In this document: one piece after another, positions 11,131 to 22,345 of the stretch
Numbering within the stretch: position 1 is the stretch's first letter
Layout: every line of letters starts with the position of its first letter
Source of the DNA: Pseudoips prasinana
Lineage: Eukaryota > Arthropoda > Insecta > Lepidoptera > Nolidae
Assembly (NCBI GenBank): GCA_951640165.1
Contig: OX621245.1
Coordinates: 21,692,330-21,756,329 of the forward strand
Direction: 5' to 3'
DNA length: 64,000 nucleotides
Made by a program: the position numbers and the translations under genes
Notes under the pieces: model-generated
What the model saw: only the letters and a program-made list of their open reading frames with translations
Told to the model about the DNA's origin: nothing
Database searches by the model: none

Positions 11131-11429
11131 TGATTGTATTAGTGGAAGTAGATTTATAGATACGGGTTATATATAAGGATTTATAGATATGTATCCAATT
11201 ACGATTTTTGTACCATATCGGTAAATCTTATATTTTAGGCTCTCTTTCAATAACTTCTTATTCATTTCTTCTTCGCACTCCATTTATTTAATGGCCGTTC
11301 AGCCGTTCATAATCATGATGTTGTTTCCATTTCTTAATCAAACTTAAGCGTTTAACTTATTAAAACTAAACGGTTAAAATTTGCTACGATGCATGTCTAA
11401 AACTATTAAGTTTAAATGGTTATAATATA

Positions 11430-11540
11430 CAGTCGCCAGCACATCCAGCTACCCCAATCTGCCAAATTTATTTTATAGATTTTCAACTTTAACACATAAG
11501 CATAAGGTTCATTTTCAATTGTGGAAATTTGACAGATTGA
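11430..11540 (+). mobile_element. Truncated copy of the TA-flanked MITE
   Basis: Begins CAGTCGCCAGCAC right after TA at 11428-11429 and follows the full copies at 13163 and 27900 through GACAGATTG, but the right terminal repeat is lost. Confidence 0.7.
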
Positions 11541-12354
11541 ATCTATGCTTCGTTTTACATTTTTTGTTGGTAACTTTAGATATCAAGAATATGTTCTTTT
11601 CAACACAACGCCTACTTTAACAGAAATAAATTCCTGTATCGTGGGAGACTTTACAAACATAAAGTTAATGTATCTCATGTATGGGTCACAAAAATTGTTG
11701 TACTGTTTGGGGATCGAATTCAAAACATAGGGGCGCCGAAGTTGAAACAAGGCGACTACCTTTACCCCTGAACCACACGTGAAAAAATATATTTTTTAAA
11801 ATCACGTCTATAAATCGAGTAAACAAAATTATATTAAGGTATATTCATGGCGGATAAAACAACTAAGTCCTAGAAAGACAGCCCGAGCTCCCAAAACTGA
11901 GTGGTCTCAGTCCCGGGATTTCCTGTAAATACCCAAGAGCATGCCTTTTCAGAACAGATAATACAATATTTACCAACCGACCCGTATGAGCTAACATTTG
12001 TTTCTCATTACGCCGGCTATCGCAGTTTTCGTGCCTACGTCGATAATTTAACAAGGTAAATATTTTCATTGAAATTTCAGTGTTTTGTCAGTATATACGT
12101 GGGCGAATAAATCACGGTGATAATTGAATATAATAATGTAGTATAAAATATTGAAGGTTAAATTTAATGTCGATATTTATGTTTGCTCATTTTATGATAT
12201 GATATGATCATATGTATTTTATGGTAATTGAACCCAAATTAAATGTTACTCACACCTGTTTGAGAAGCATAGTCATGTTTACTTGGTAGTATTAAACTGG
12301 AAAAAAGCCAATAATAATGATAATATCCTAGGAAACTATTCGTATACGGCCATA
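11541..12354. other. AT-rich spacer, nothing recognised
   Basis: Short open stretches only, none with a motif or matching strand context. Confidence 0.5.
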
Positions 12355-12450
12355 ATATTAGTTGTCTGGTTTCTATAGGACAAGCTCTGCTTAGTTTGGG
12401 GTCAGATAGCCATGTGTGACTAATGTCCCAGGATATTTTTTATTATTATA
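12355..12450 (+). mobile_element. SINE-A 3' half
   Basis: Carries the SINE-A 3' module (TCTGGTTTCTATAGGACAAG, CTCTGCTTAGTTTGGGGTCA, AATGTCCCAGGATATT). The tRNA-like head is missing. Confidence 0.7.
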
Positions 12451-12873
12451 ATGTAATAATGTAGTGGGGGCTAAATATAAACTAGATGTAATTTTAGCTC
12501 GTTTAATATGGCATAATGATAGTATGTATTTTATCATAATTGGAGCAAAATTAATTATTACATTGATTTGAGAAGCAAAGTTACTTGTAAATATTCAATT
12601 TAGTTATAAATTAAACTATGTACTACTGTTATAATATGAGGTTATATAGTATTTATACTTAACAAAAACATTGTATTTGTCAAGATTTCTTGCGATTAAT
12701 GATATTGTTCCTTTTTAAATTTCCTTTTCTACCATATTTGATAGTTTTATTTTTACTGTATTTTAAGGTATTGTAAGTATTATACAGGTGATATTTATAG
12801 ACGATAAAATTGCGTATTGCTAACTTCTTAATCAAAGAAAGAAATCTAATTAGAAAATTACATCAGAAACTGT

Positions 12874-12973
12874 CAATCAATAAATTTAAAACAAAAATTA
12901 AAGCCAAATTGTGTAGTACGGCATTTTACAAAGTTTCTGACTATGTTAATGATAAAACTGCGCGGGAATGAGT
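12874..12973 (+). pseudogene. Relic of a LINE ORF2 C-terminus
   Basis: Reads FKTKIKAKLCSTAFYKVSDY... ending VNDKTAWE then a stop at about 12971. This resembles the C-terminal end of Jockey/CR1-type reverse transcriptases. Too short for a clade call. Confidence 0.45.
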
Positions 12974-13162
12974 AGATTTAATTCAACGCTTTTAGATAAT
13001 ACATTTATATTAAATGTCAAGTTGATTGCGATATTATTTTTAAAAAGGATTTTTACTGAGTTTTTGGCAATGTTTCTCAATAGCTGCCACGCTGTAGGGG
13101 AAAAAATGTCACGATAAAAAAATGTAAAAATTTACAGAACAGAATACATATAATAATATGTA

Positions 13163-13297
13163 CAGACGCCAGCACTTCAAGTTACCCCAATCTTTCAAAT
13201 TTTCCCAATTAAAAGTGAACCTTATACTTAAGTGATAAAGTTGAAAATCTATAAAATAAATGTGACAGATTGGGGTAGCTGGATGTGCAGGCGTCTG
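13163..13297. mobile_element. 135-bp MITE with TA target duplication
   Basis: Flanked by TA at 13161-13162 and 13298-13299. The ends are inverted (CAGACGCCAGCAC ... GCAGGCGTCTG), and pairing extends through much of the element, so it is almost a hairpin. The TA duplication suggests mobilisation by a Tc1/mariner-type transposase. Relatives are at 11430, 27900 and 61462. Confidence 0.82.
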
Positions 13298-13299
13298 TA

Positions 13300-14494
13300 C
13301 CTATATGACTATGACTATATGACTTTGAAAATGAAATAGAATAAAAACGAAAACCTATAAGTTATCCATTACGTGCATCCTTCCTGAAAGCCGAATATTA
13401 CTAAACCCACATAAAAGAAAAAGGCTTTTCAAAATAAAATACATAATTTTAATTCGTTCTCTCTGAGCACGCTCAGAGTCTCATCACAAAGACTTCGTTG
13501 CACCACTGTCTACGCATTCTAATGCAAATTTCATTGAAATGCCCTCCCATTGTTATCACTTTCAGTCCCAAGGAGTACTCCCCACACACACATCTGAGCT
13601 CTTTTATGTATACGTTCGCCGACGTTATTATGAAAATGTTTTTAAAGAGAAAATTGAATGAAAGTATTTATGTTACATACAATAATAATGTATTACTTTG
13701 CGCTTTGTGAAAAAATCGTTAATCATAGTAAGTGTTAAAATAAGAAGTTAGAGTGATAGTTAAAACATGTCGAACAATGTAATGTTATGGAAGTACGCGA
13801 AATATACTAGATAAGCAGTCTGTTAATATGTCCATTGTCTTATTCTCTAAACAGCATAGAAAGTCAAACTTAATTTAGATGCTCATACTAGTATTCTATT
13901 CTGAAAAAATATCAGGACTATAATGATAATACTAATTTGTAGTATGCACACCAGAAATAAAGGATAAAATAATTTTAGATATTTGTTTCCTAACCTTACA
14001 GCGTATAAAAAGTATGTTAAATATCTAAATAAAAAGAAGAAATCCGTTCTTTTTGCTTATCACTTTAAAGACTGGTGATGGTATAGAGAAAGTCTCTACT
14101 ACTATTTGCATTTTAAAAAAATGCAACCTATTTTTCATGAAAACTACAAACGTACCTAAGGCTAAACGGGATTTCAAATATCGATTTTGTAAGAAAGGTC
14201 AATGCCGCAAGTAAACTTATAAAATGGCCGACGTTTCTTGAGGTTCGTGATCGGTCTAATTACTTATACTTTTTAAATTCCTATTACAGAATTTTAAATT
14301 CACAAACATAATGAGGTAATCTAGTAAGTAACTGTTTAAAATAGCGGCATGGTTTTGGCAATATTATTAAACTCTTTTTCATTAACGGCATTGTGTAATG
14401 AATGTTATAGTATAAAGAGGCATTTAGTTCCCAATAGTCTGTTGTCGAGTGGCGTGTTAAAGATTTAGATTTAATGCAATCAAGCGAATAAACT
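13300..14494. other. AT-rich spacer, nothing recognised
   Basis: A 70-codon open stretch at 13498-13710 has no recognisable motif. No repeat boundary seen. Confidence 0.5.
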
Positions 14495-14706
14495 CTTTTT
14501 TTTTAAAGTCAACACCCGCACAAGGTAATCTAATACCTGTGTCGCGGGGTACTTTACATATATATAATAGACGGACACAAATTATATCCAGACTCAGAAC
14601 AATTATTTATGGGTCGCACAAATAGTTGGCCGGCGCGGAACTCAAACCCGCGCCACGAAGAGGCGAGGCGACTGTCTTAGCCGCTGCGCCACACGTGCAG
14701 TCAAAA
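14495..14706 (-). mobile_element. SINE-B (tRNA-derived)
   Basis: Read on the minus strand: starts GACTGCACGTGTGGCGCAGC (A-box) with a B-box-like GGGTTTGAGTTCC, then a body ending in CCTTGTGCGGGTGTTGAC and T/A-rich DNA. Other copies are at 16255, 27405 (remnant) and 62508. It is not a functional tRNA gene: the head does not form an intact cloverleaf with a CCA-side acceptor. Confidence 0.72.
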
Positions 14707-15523
14707 CTCTGTTTTTAATTCTTAATCTGTCGTTAATTGCGTCCAGTAAAAACTATCATATGTATGTAAGTACATTACGATATCATAAATTTTGTACTTT
14801 AATCTTGATTAATACTGTACTATTTACAGTTTACTTTTTGCTTTCTACAAATATAATTAGAAACTGGATATTGTGAATCTGTTTTTGTCAACAAAAGCGT
14901 ATTTACAAACAGCTCGTTTTTCTTTAACATTATTATAAACTAAACTAGGGGTATTCATGGGAAATCTATTCATGAAAATGCCAAGTTTTCATTTATTTAT
15001 TTTTAATTGGATACTCTTACATAAACATTCTCTGTTCTATTGTTTAAAATTTAAAGTGAAATTTAAAAAGGCATTTTATAGATCTTCTATGTTCTGGGCC
15101 AGGTATAGTATCCTAATTCTGAAAAAAATATAACTTTGGAGGCCTTGTAAGTATGATTGTTAAACAAGTGAGTATGATTTAAAGTGAGTTGAGTTTACAG
15201 TTGCCTGTTATTTTGAATTGTCGTCAGAAAGTTGTGACCGGAGCAAATAAAAAGTCTTTGTTGTTTAAGTTCGACGTTATTACACCTGGTGTAATGTGCC
15301 GTTACGATACCGATCGAGAGCTCGTTAGAACATCTTTACACTTGAGCAAAACTAAAAATGGGTATGTTCCACGAGATGTTGTCCTCTCCTGTGTCTGAAG
15401 CCGCTAAAGCACTATTTAAGTTATTTAGTTATAAGCCATAACTAGTAAGTAGATGTAGTTTAGTTAAAGGTAGGTTACGATTTAATTGACATGTACTTCA
15501 TGTATAAAAATTCCTTAAATAAA
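14707..15523. other. AT-rich spacer with one weak open stretch
   Basis: 15189-15398 is open for 69 codons (KKSLLFKFDVITPG...). The composition looks protein-like, but it starts at TTG and no family is recognised, so I do not call it a gene. Confidence 0.45.
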
Positions 15524-15971
15524 TAAAATAAAAAAATTATTTAATAAATAAAAAAACCCAACTGCGTAAATAATGAACCAAACTACGTACATAGACAGAA
15601 AACTGAAAAGAAAAAAACAAGCACATAGATGGCCGGTGGTCTAAAATTATATAATGTACTATTGAATGAATACTATTGAAGAAAATAAAATATATTTCAA
15701 TAATGGCAAAACAACTGAACAGTCGGGATCCATTAGTCGATAGCCAATCTAATTTGTCAATGGATCCCGACTGTTCAGTTGTCATGTTCCATTATTAAAA
15801 TATATTTTATTTTCTTCAATAGTATTCATTCAATAGTACATTATATAATTTTAGACCACCGGCCATCTATGTGCTTGTTTTTTTCTTTTCAGTTTTCTGT
15901 CTATGTACGTAGTTTGGTTCATTATTTACGCAGTTGGGTTTTTTTATTAATTAAATAATTTTTTTATTTTA
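15524..15971. repeat. Long inverted repeat, arms about 210 bp, 24-nt spacer
   Basis: Arms 15524-15734 and 15759-15971 are near-identical reverse complements. The differences I saw are a small indel cluster near the inner end (around 15704-15712) and a few bases in the outer A/T-rich ends. The inner ends meet at GGGATCCATT / AATGGATCCC. The short spacer and high identity mean a transcript from either strand would form a very long hairpin. It could be a fold-back transposon, a MITE inserted in duplicate, or a recent palindromic duplication. No target duplication was recognised. Confidence 0.9.
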
Positions 15972-16254
15972 TACTTTTTAGTTATGAGTTCCTAGCTAGT
16001 TTCAAAAATAAGTTAACCACATTATATATTATTATTTTTGTTCTTAATATTTATGTTATTTTTATCATTCATTATCTAGATTTAGTTATTAAATATTATT
16101 CATTCATTTATTTATTTTACTTAAAATAGAGTACAGTGGTGGTCTTACTATTAGGTTAGTCTCATAAATTTTACTAATAAACAGCATGCAAAATGTTTGA
16201 TTGTTAGATGTCAAATTTTACACAAATAATATAATTCATTAAATAAATCACAGA

Positions 16255-16461
16255 TTTTTTAAAGACAACCCCTGCACTAGGGAATCTAATCGCTGTGTCG
16301 CAGGGTACTTCACAACATATAATAGACGGACACAAATTACATTCAGACTCAGAACAACTATTTATGGGTCACACAAGTAGTTGTCCGGCGCGGGACTCGA
16401 ACCCGCGACACGAAGCGGCGACGCGAATGCCTTAGCCGTTGCGCCACGCGTGCAGTCAAAA
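16255..16461 (-). mobile_element. SINE-B (tRNA-derived)
   Basis: Minus-strand copy with the head GACTGCACGCGTGGCGCAAC, B-box GGGTTCGAGTCCC, and the same body as 14495-14706. It abuts the 3' end of the LINE relic that starts at 16462. Confidence 0.75.
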
Positions 16462-17033
16462 ATTTGATTTGATTGAATAGAATGATTTTCTAGGAGCCAC
16501 AGTCTAAGTTGGTTTTTAAATTTTGCCGCTGAAAAATGTCTAATATTTTGCGGCAAAGCATTAAACACTTTCACACATACGGCATAGGCACTTTTTGAAA
16601 AAGTGTTGTATTAGTTATCATGTTGCGAGGGAAAACATCTTTAGCTCTAGTAAATACTGTGGCTGCGTTTTCACAAATACACCAATTTCAAAAATGTACA
16701 AACACACTAGTTATATGTTGTAGTCCTTTTAACAATGATACATGAGACAAACGGAGGAGTACCTGTAATTGCTCTAACGCATTTTTTTGCAATAGAAATG
16801 CTCTGGATTTATCTGTCGAATTGCCCCATAGTTAGATACCATACCTCAGGATAGAACCAAAGTACCCGTGATATGCCATTAATATCGATTGGTAATAAGG
16901 CTGTTTTGCGGAGTCGTGGCAAAAAGTATACAAACCTATTGATTCTGATGCATATTTGATCAATGTGCAATTTCCAGTCACAAGAACGATCAACTGTTAT
17001 TAGTCCGATTAAGGAATGACTCAAAGGAGGGTA
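16462..17033 (-). pseudogene. LINE ORF2 C-terminal part, second half of a split copy
   Basis: Minus-strand reading: LGLITVDRSCDWKLHIDQIC then INRFVYFLPRLRKTA, and nearer the 3' end KVFNALPQNIRHFSAAKFKN. These are the post-palm and C-terminal regions of a Jockey/CR1-type RT. Several frameshifts and stops are present. The upstream half of the same gene lies at 19774-20085, on the far side of the TIR element at 17036-19771. Confidence 0.75.
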
Positions 17034-17344
17034 TAGAGTGCGTGAGCGGGAACCTAAGGGATATTTTCAGAAACTTGTTCAGAGTACTTAGAGGGAAAAC
17101 ATACTAAAAGTCCTGACGTCTAGGAGGTGAGGCGGAGGGAGGAGGGGGGAGGGGGACAAAGACCTCAATTTTAGGTTTTTCGCTAATATCTTTAAAAAGG
17201 TGCGTTTAAGCAAAAAAAAAAATCTAAGATAAAATGAAAGCTTACGAAATTCACTATAACTTGGATCTCATATACTTTTTCATATTTCAATTCGTTTATG
17301 ATCTACACGCTCCAGAAATATAGAAAATTTAAGTTATTCAGCGT

Positions 17345-17508
17345 AACTCCAACAGGTGCCTTGAGAAGTTTAGGAGACCTGATATGCTTCTGGAGGGAGG
17401 TGTGCTGGATGGAGTGAAGGCTGTCATGGTGCACATACAATGGTCCTCATCGGGACTAAGTGCGGAAACCATACCCACTAGCATATTAGTGGGAACAAGA
17501 TGATGATG
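17345..17508 (+). mobile_element. 164-bp retroposed insert with 13-bp target duplication
   Basis: Flanked by AGTTATTCAGCGT at 17332-17344 and again at 17509-17521. Ends in a short GATGATGATG tail. The duplication and the simple 3' tail are hallmarks of target-primed reverse transcription. It is probably the 3' end of a LINE; no coding is left. It sits just inside the left arm of the TIR element. Confidence 0.75.
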
Positions 17509-17848
17509 AGTTATTCAGCGTGATGACCATTACCTGATGCCCGAATTATCTCTAAATTTATTTTAACATAAGCTGGGAGTACCTCCACGAGGTAAGGGTG
17601 GTAACAGTAAGATATCGCGTTTTTTTTAACAGCGGATAACTGAGCTTAGGTGGGTAAAACATCATGAAGATTGCTTTTCGCTCAAAGCTCACTGTAGGAA
17701 ACGCAACCTTACTGGCTAAAACTGCAAAATGATGATGAATGAATGAATGACAAAAAATGAGATGCAATAGCATAGATATGAACACATCCTTTTCTCACAC
17801 TCATGTACCGGCTACGATACAACATCAGCAACGTTTAGAAGAAGCAAG

Positions 17849-18008
17849 GTGGGTTTCTGTAAATTGTATTGCAATTCGAAAATTATTCAGGAAGCAGCAA
17901 AGATCTTTTACAATCCAAGCTCCAGCCATAGTGATGTTGCAGAAGCTGGTAAGGTGTGCTTCCTGAAATGGTATCAGGCACCAGCAAAAGTGACCCTTCT
18001 CAATGTAA
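17849..18008 (+). pseudogene. TIR-element cargo ORF, N-side fragment
   Basis: Plus-strand reading QEAAKIFYNPSSSHSDVAEA then GKVCFLKWYQAPAKVTLLN. This resembles a protein I have seen encoded by repeated insect elements, function unknown. It is cut at about 18008 by an RTE-like fragment; the matching C-terminal part resumes after about 19045. The start of the gene is not recognisable. Confidence 0.5.
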
Positions 18009-19045
18009 TTTTTCAAGAGGGTTTTATCGCCCTTTTTGAAGAAGAGCACTGTGGTGGTGCTCTTTTTCAAAAAGGGCGCCCCTGTGCCGTGCTTGTGGCG
18101 TTTGACCTTCTAGTATGACGGAGTTAAATGACTTCTGAAGGGCCCGTAGGATTGGTGTACCACCTGCCTTCAGAAGCTCTGCCGTAACTCCATCATCACC
18201 AGGCGCCTTGTTGTTCTTAAGCTGTTGGAGAGCCATTGTAATCTCGCACAGGCTGACGTCCGGGATGTCGCCGGTGAAGTGTTGGGTTAGTCGTGCTCTG
18301 GGATCTGAGGCACAACTATCGACAGGTGACTGGGTTTTCATATACAGCTGTCCGAAGAACCTCTCGATCTCTCCCAGCAATTCAGGTCTAGACGTGACGA
18401 TTCTGCCATCCTCAGTCTTCAGCTTCGTCAGTTGGCTCTGTCCAACAGACAGTTCTCTTGCCAACACTTTAGAGCCTTTGTGCCGCTCAATGGCTTCTTT
18501 AATACAATTTGTATTAAATTGGCGCGTGTCGCGAGTCAAAGACTTTGAGATCTGTCTGTTGAGCTGCCGGTATCTGGTAGCATCATCAGAGGATGTCAGA
18601 ACTATTTTCCGTCTTTCGTCCATAAGCTGCAGGGCATAGTCAGAGATCTTTTTGGTTCTGTTTGTACGGTGGGCCTTGAAGACCTTAGACCCCGCCGTAT
18701 GGACAGCTTCTACGAGCCTGTCGTGGTATGACTCCACATTCTCGCAATCTGCTAGGCATTCGAAACGGTTTTGCAGTTCGAGCTGAAAGGGTTCAGGGTT
18801 TTGGATGTGGATGGGTAAAGGTCGGAGCGTAGACTTTATCAGTCGGGACCTCTGGAGCTTGACATTTAGGTTCAATGAGCCTCTCACCAGTCTGTGATCG
18901 CTCCCGGTTTTAACCGTATTGATTACTGAGACGTCAATGAACATCTGTTTACTCGTCGACAAGACAAAGTCTATCTCGTTGTTTGTTTTACCATCGGGGC
19001 TAACCCAGGTCCACACAGCCACTAAGAGAGTAGCTAAATATAATT
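18008..19045 (-). pseudogene. RTE-type LINE fragment, endonuclease end to RT start
   Basis: Minus-strand open frame of about 340 residues. It starts in the end of an endonuclease domain (WTWVSPDGKTNNEIDFVLS, SDHRLVRGSL), continues through the linker and reaches the RT N-side motif KNNKAPGDDGVTAELLKAGG. It breaks at a fold-back at 18028-18078, after which VLFFKKGDKTLLKNY is still legible. The 5' endonuclease half, the RT palm and the 3' end are missing, so it is a fragment. The WTWVSPDG and KAPGDDG wording is typical of RTE elements in Lepidoptera. Confidence 0.8.
18028..18078. repeat. Fold-back in the RTE fragment
   Basis: 22-nt arms (18028-18049 and 18057-18078) with one mismatch and a 7-nt spacer. 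The minus-strand RT sequence is legible up to it and the frame is lost there. Confidence 0.82.
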
Positions 19046-19059
19046 CCTGAAGCATATAT

Positions 19060-19447
19060 CACCAAGTGCAGCAGTGGCTCGGTAATGAGCTGCTCCCTCA
19101 AGAGTGGGGGTGGAAAAAATGAAGGTGATATCTTGGCGCCAAGAACAACAAAAGATTTAACAGCGCCCGAGGTTTTACTAAAAACAATATTTTGTCGCTG
19201 CACCAAGGATTGTAGCAGCAACAAATGTGGATGTTGCAAAGCTATGCTGAAATGATCTGCTGCGTGCCTTCATTGCCAAGGAAAATACTTCAACGGCGTG
19301 TCTTTTAGCGAGAAAGACAACGAGAATGACCATGAAGATGATTGAGAGCCCTCTCAGCAAGAACCACTTACCACTGCGGAGGGCGAGGAAGAAGAAGAAA
19401 ACAACCTTTAGCCAGGACCCTCACGATCTAAGAGAATAAAAATGTGA
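19060..19447 (+). pseudogene. TIR-element cargo ORF, Cys-rich C-terminal fragment
   Basis: Plus-strand reading GDILAPRTTKDLTAPEVLLK, then a Cys cluster (CRC, KDC, NKCGCC, then after an in-frame TGA, AACLHCQG), then an acidic Glu-rich tail. In-frame stops (TGA, TGA, TAG) show decay. The spacing suggests a small zinc-binding domain at the C-terminus of the element's protein. The family function is unknown to me. Confidence 0.5.
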
Positions 19448-19773
19448 ATCATTCACAGATTTGGACTAAGAAACGAATATTTCAAAACCTTTTTTTATTT
19501 GCACTTTTCCAGAGCCTGTAGTTCGAAAACGGATGGGATATGGAAAAGTATCAAAGTTATAGAAAATTTTATAAGCTTTCATTTCATCTTAGAACATTTT
19601 TTGCTAAAATGCGCCATTTTGAACTATTAGCGTAAAACCTAAAATTGAGGTCTTTGTCCCCCTCCCCTCCCTCCGCCTCACCTCCTGGACATCAGGACTT
19701 TTAGTATGTTTCTCTCTAAGTACTCTGAACAAGTTTCTGAAGAAATCGCTCAAGTTCCCGCTCACGCACTCTA

Positions 19774-20085
19774 CAATTACTTTATTAATTATACTATATA
19801 CCGAAAAACTTCACACTCTTTACTTTGTTTATGACCATTGTATTTTATATTTAGTAAATATGATTTACTTCTTTTGCTCAAAAATTGAATAAAGTGTGTG
19901 TTGCTCAAATTCGCGGTCATATTATTTTTATCAAGCGAATTAATTTCTATCGTATTATTTATTTCTATTTCAAAGTTATTTAACAGATTCTGTGCCAATA
20001 CTATAGCGACGTCGTCTGCAAACAAAGTGCATGTATAATGAGTTACATCTGGTATGACATTAATATAGAAAAGAATAAATTTCTA
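19774..20085 (-). pseudogene. LINE reverse transcriptase, first half of a split copy
   Basis: Minus strand: LFYINVIPDVTHYTC then LFADDVAIVLAQNLLNNFEI, i.e. the RT catalytic FADD box, followed by LSNTHFIQFLSKRSK. It breaks exactly at the right end of the TIR element and resumes at 17033 with the next RT segment (LGLITVDRS). 5' truncated at about 20085. Confidence 0.8.
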
Positions 20086-20129
20086 CTGTTTTAAAACCTA
20101 TATGTGAGAATAGTTGTTACGCAACTTTA

Positions 20130-20490
20130 AATCGATATAGCTCCTAAACGGCCGGTCAAATCGAAAAATGTTGAAAGAAAACTAAAAATGTTTTTTAAAT
20201 ACCTATTCAACGATACCCCTCATGAAATATTTTGTTGACTTTAATTTTGTTAATTTTCGCAATATGGCGTCCAGTAGTCGCCATATTGAATTTCTACTAA
20301 CGTCATGTCTTTAGTGACACTTTCCGGACTGAAAGGAATCGATTGACGTGCGAATCATTAAAATCGGCCCAGGCGTTTGGTCTGTATAGTGCTTCAAAGG
20401 AACATACATACATACATAGCCTGATAAACACATTACCACTCCTTTGCGTCGCGCAGTCGGGTAAAAAGACCTTAATACAATGCATTCTGC
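20130..20490 (+). repeat. Probable LINE 3'-end remnant
   Basis: Contains AAACGGCCGGTCAAATCGAA, then AAAATCGGCCCAGGCGTTTG, a CATACATACATACATA run and GCGCAGTCGGGTAAAAAG, wording common in lepidopteran retroposon tails. No coding. Confidence 0.4.
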
Positions 20491-22154
20491 AGAAATTGTT
20501 TTAATAAAGCTGGCATAGGTCTAACATTTACTCACCAAATTATTACTACTCATACACACTATTTTAGAATATGTGTGAGTTTGAGGCATAGTTTGGCCTT
20601 CTCCCTTATGTTCTAGCAATACGACGGATGTTTTGGATTGTCATACAAAAACCACTTTACATTACAAGTTGTTCCGATCCAGAATCTTCTCATTTGTGTG
20701 CATATTTTGCAAGCTAAGGCAAGTTACGATTCGTTTTTTTGTTGTTGATAAGTGAGTTTAACAATAGTTAGAAGTTTAGTTTGACTAAAGTGGGTATCGA
20801 ATTTCCAAGCCTTTTTTTTTATTTTTGCAATGAGTCGTAGTTAAATCACTCTCATTTTGTCAGCAGTATTGAAGGATGCTAGTTTTAAGTTATTATCATC
20901 TACCTACAATTCTTACACCATACATACCTCTACTCCAATATGGTCCGACTGAAGGTTATCTGGAAGAAATCACCGTAAGCGATAAGACCGGAAATTGTAT
21001 CTACATTTTTTTAATAGTATTAATTATATTATAAATTAGCCATGCCCCACGGTTTCACCCGCGTTAAAAAAGTTTTGGTGTAAAAGAGTTCCAAACATAT
21101 GTTCATCCATAAATCTATACTCACAAACTTTTGCATTTATAATATTAGGATATGTATTTCTAGCGGTTTTGGCAGTGCACGCCGGAACAGCTCACAGATG
21201 GTAGATTTTTCCTACTTACGTGACACTTATCGTCATATTTTCGACAATTCATACAATACCTTTGTAATTTGTAACCTATGTGTTATTTTGGAGTATAAGC
21301 TATATTATTGTAAAGTTTCGTTAAAATCCATTCAGTAGTTTTTAAGTGAAAGAGTAACAAACATCCATCCATACTTACAAATATTCGCGTTTATAATATT
21401 AGTAGTATTATGTTCTGTAAATGGTGTGCAATAAAGTGTATTTATCTTATCCAGTTATTCCGTCGTGGTTGTGATGAAGCTCTTGCCCGTTCGGCTTCCA
21501 ATCGATTTCCGTCTCCGACCTACCAGGTCTGATTATTGAGATCAATATTTCCAGAATGGAACAGTGTGTTCACCTGCGACACCTAGTTCACGTACGTCGT
21601 TATTATAGAATGCCACTTGTCCTGCATTGCAATTCGCATTGCAATTGTGCAAAACTCGTATTGAAAAATAACGAAGGGCCATGGTTATAGAAACAGCCAT
21701 AACTAGAAAAGCCAAATAATTTTTATGAATAAAAAATCATAGCTATGCTATAAAATTAATTTGTATTTGGAGTTTTCAATTTTTACACTAACTAGTATTA
21801 GAAATCATCTGTATTATATAATTAGGCATGGACCTTTATTTAACAGCTTGTAGTATTAGCATTTATAAAAAAATCTGTAACTATGAAATATGAAAATGAA
21901 ATGCAATTTACATCTACTAATAGAGCCGTACCTCAGAACTCATTAAACTTTGAGTTGCTCCAGCCATTTCGTAAGTAAATATCTTTATTGCTTCTCTAGG
22001 TGTTTTATCATAGTCATTTAAAACTTGTGAAATTGCAAGGTGCTAAGTTATGAGTCATTTTATCTTAATAAGAGTTTCTGCGCTGCAATAGTTGTTTAAC
22101 TGTACTAGTTTTCTGTATTTAAGAGAGGTAGGAGAGCTAGGGCACGGCATTGAT
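20491..22154. other. AT-rich spacer with small repeat scraps
   Basis: 20943-20996 (TCTGGAAGAAATCACCGTAA, GCGATAAGACCGG) matches the LINE 3' fragment at 58189-58416. 21035-21150 (CCCCACGGTTTCACCCGCGT ... TTTATAATATTAGGA) is an antisense Helitron-like end. No gene supported. Confidence 0.5.
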
Positions 22155-22345
22155 TCGCTCAAAGAGCAGCCTGACTGGGGAAGTACCGCCACGTTGCAGA
22201 ATACATTCCTACTAATAACTTAATGTAGTGTTTCTGCGTGTGGGATAGGTCAGCAAAACTGGTTTCTGAATCTTTTAAAGGTTGGCACCGCACCCGCAAC
22301 CCTCTGGTGTTGCGAGTGACTCTGGTGACTAACTTGCTCTTTTGT
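22155..22345 (+). repeat. Retroposon 3'-end remnant
   Basis: GAGCAGCCTGACTGGGGAAG and later AACCCTCTGGTGTTGCGAGT are wording I associate with an abundant lepidopteran LINE/SINE tail. Non-coding. Confidence 0.45.

Larger units (their letters stand above)
17036..19771 (+). mobile_element. 2.74-kb TIR DNA element inserted in a LINE
   Basis: The terminal inverted repeats are long: GAGTGCGTGAGCGGGAAC at the left and its complement at the right. Similarity continues through a GGAGGTGAGGCGGAGGGAGG block and for about 280 bp in total (17036-17325 and 19500-19771). TA lies immediately outside both ends (17034-17035 and 19772-19773), consistent with a TA target duplication. The cargo is a plus-strand ORF whose remains end in a Cys-rich motif. 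The cargo has been interrupted by an RTE-like fragment (18008-19045), and the left arm by a retroposed 164-bp segment. Superfamily not determined. Confidence 0.78.

Noticed and set aside
15189..15398. 69-codon open stretch with protein-like composition
   Set aside because: Starts at TTG, matches no family I know and has no partner exon or transposon context. Kept only as a remark in the spacer entry.
15537..15785. 82-codon minus-strand open frame
   Set aside because: Lies across the inner part of a long inverted repeat; its openness reflects AT-rich palindrome sequence, not coding.
18208..18639. 143-codon plus-strand open frame
   Set aside because: Antisense to the RTE endonuclease/RT fragment, which has clear motifs on the minus strand.
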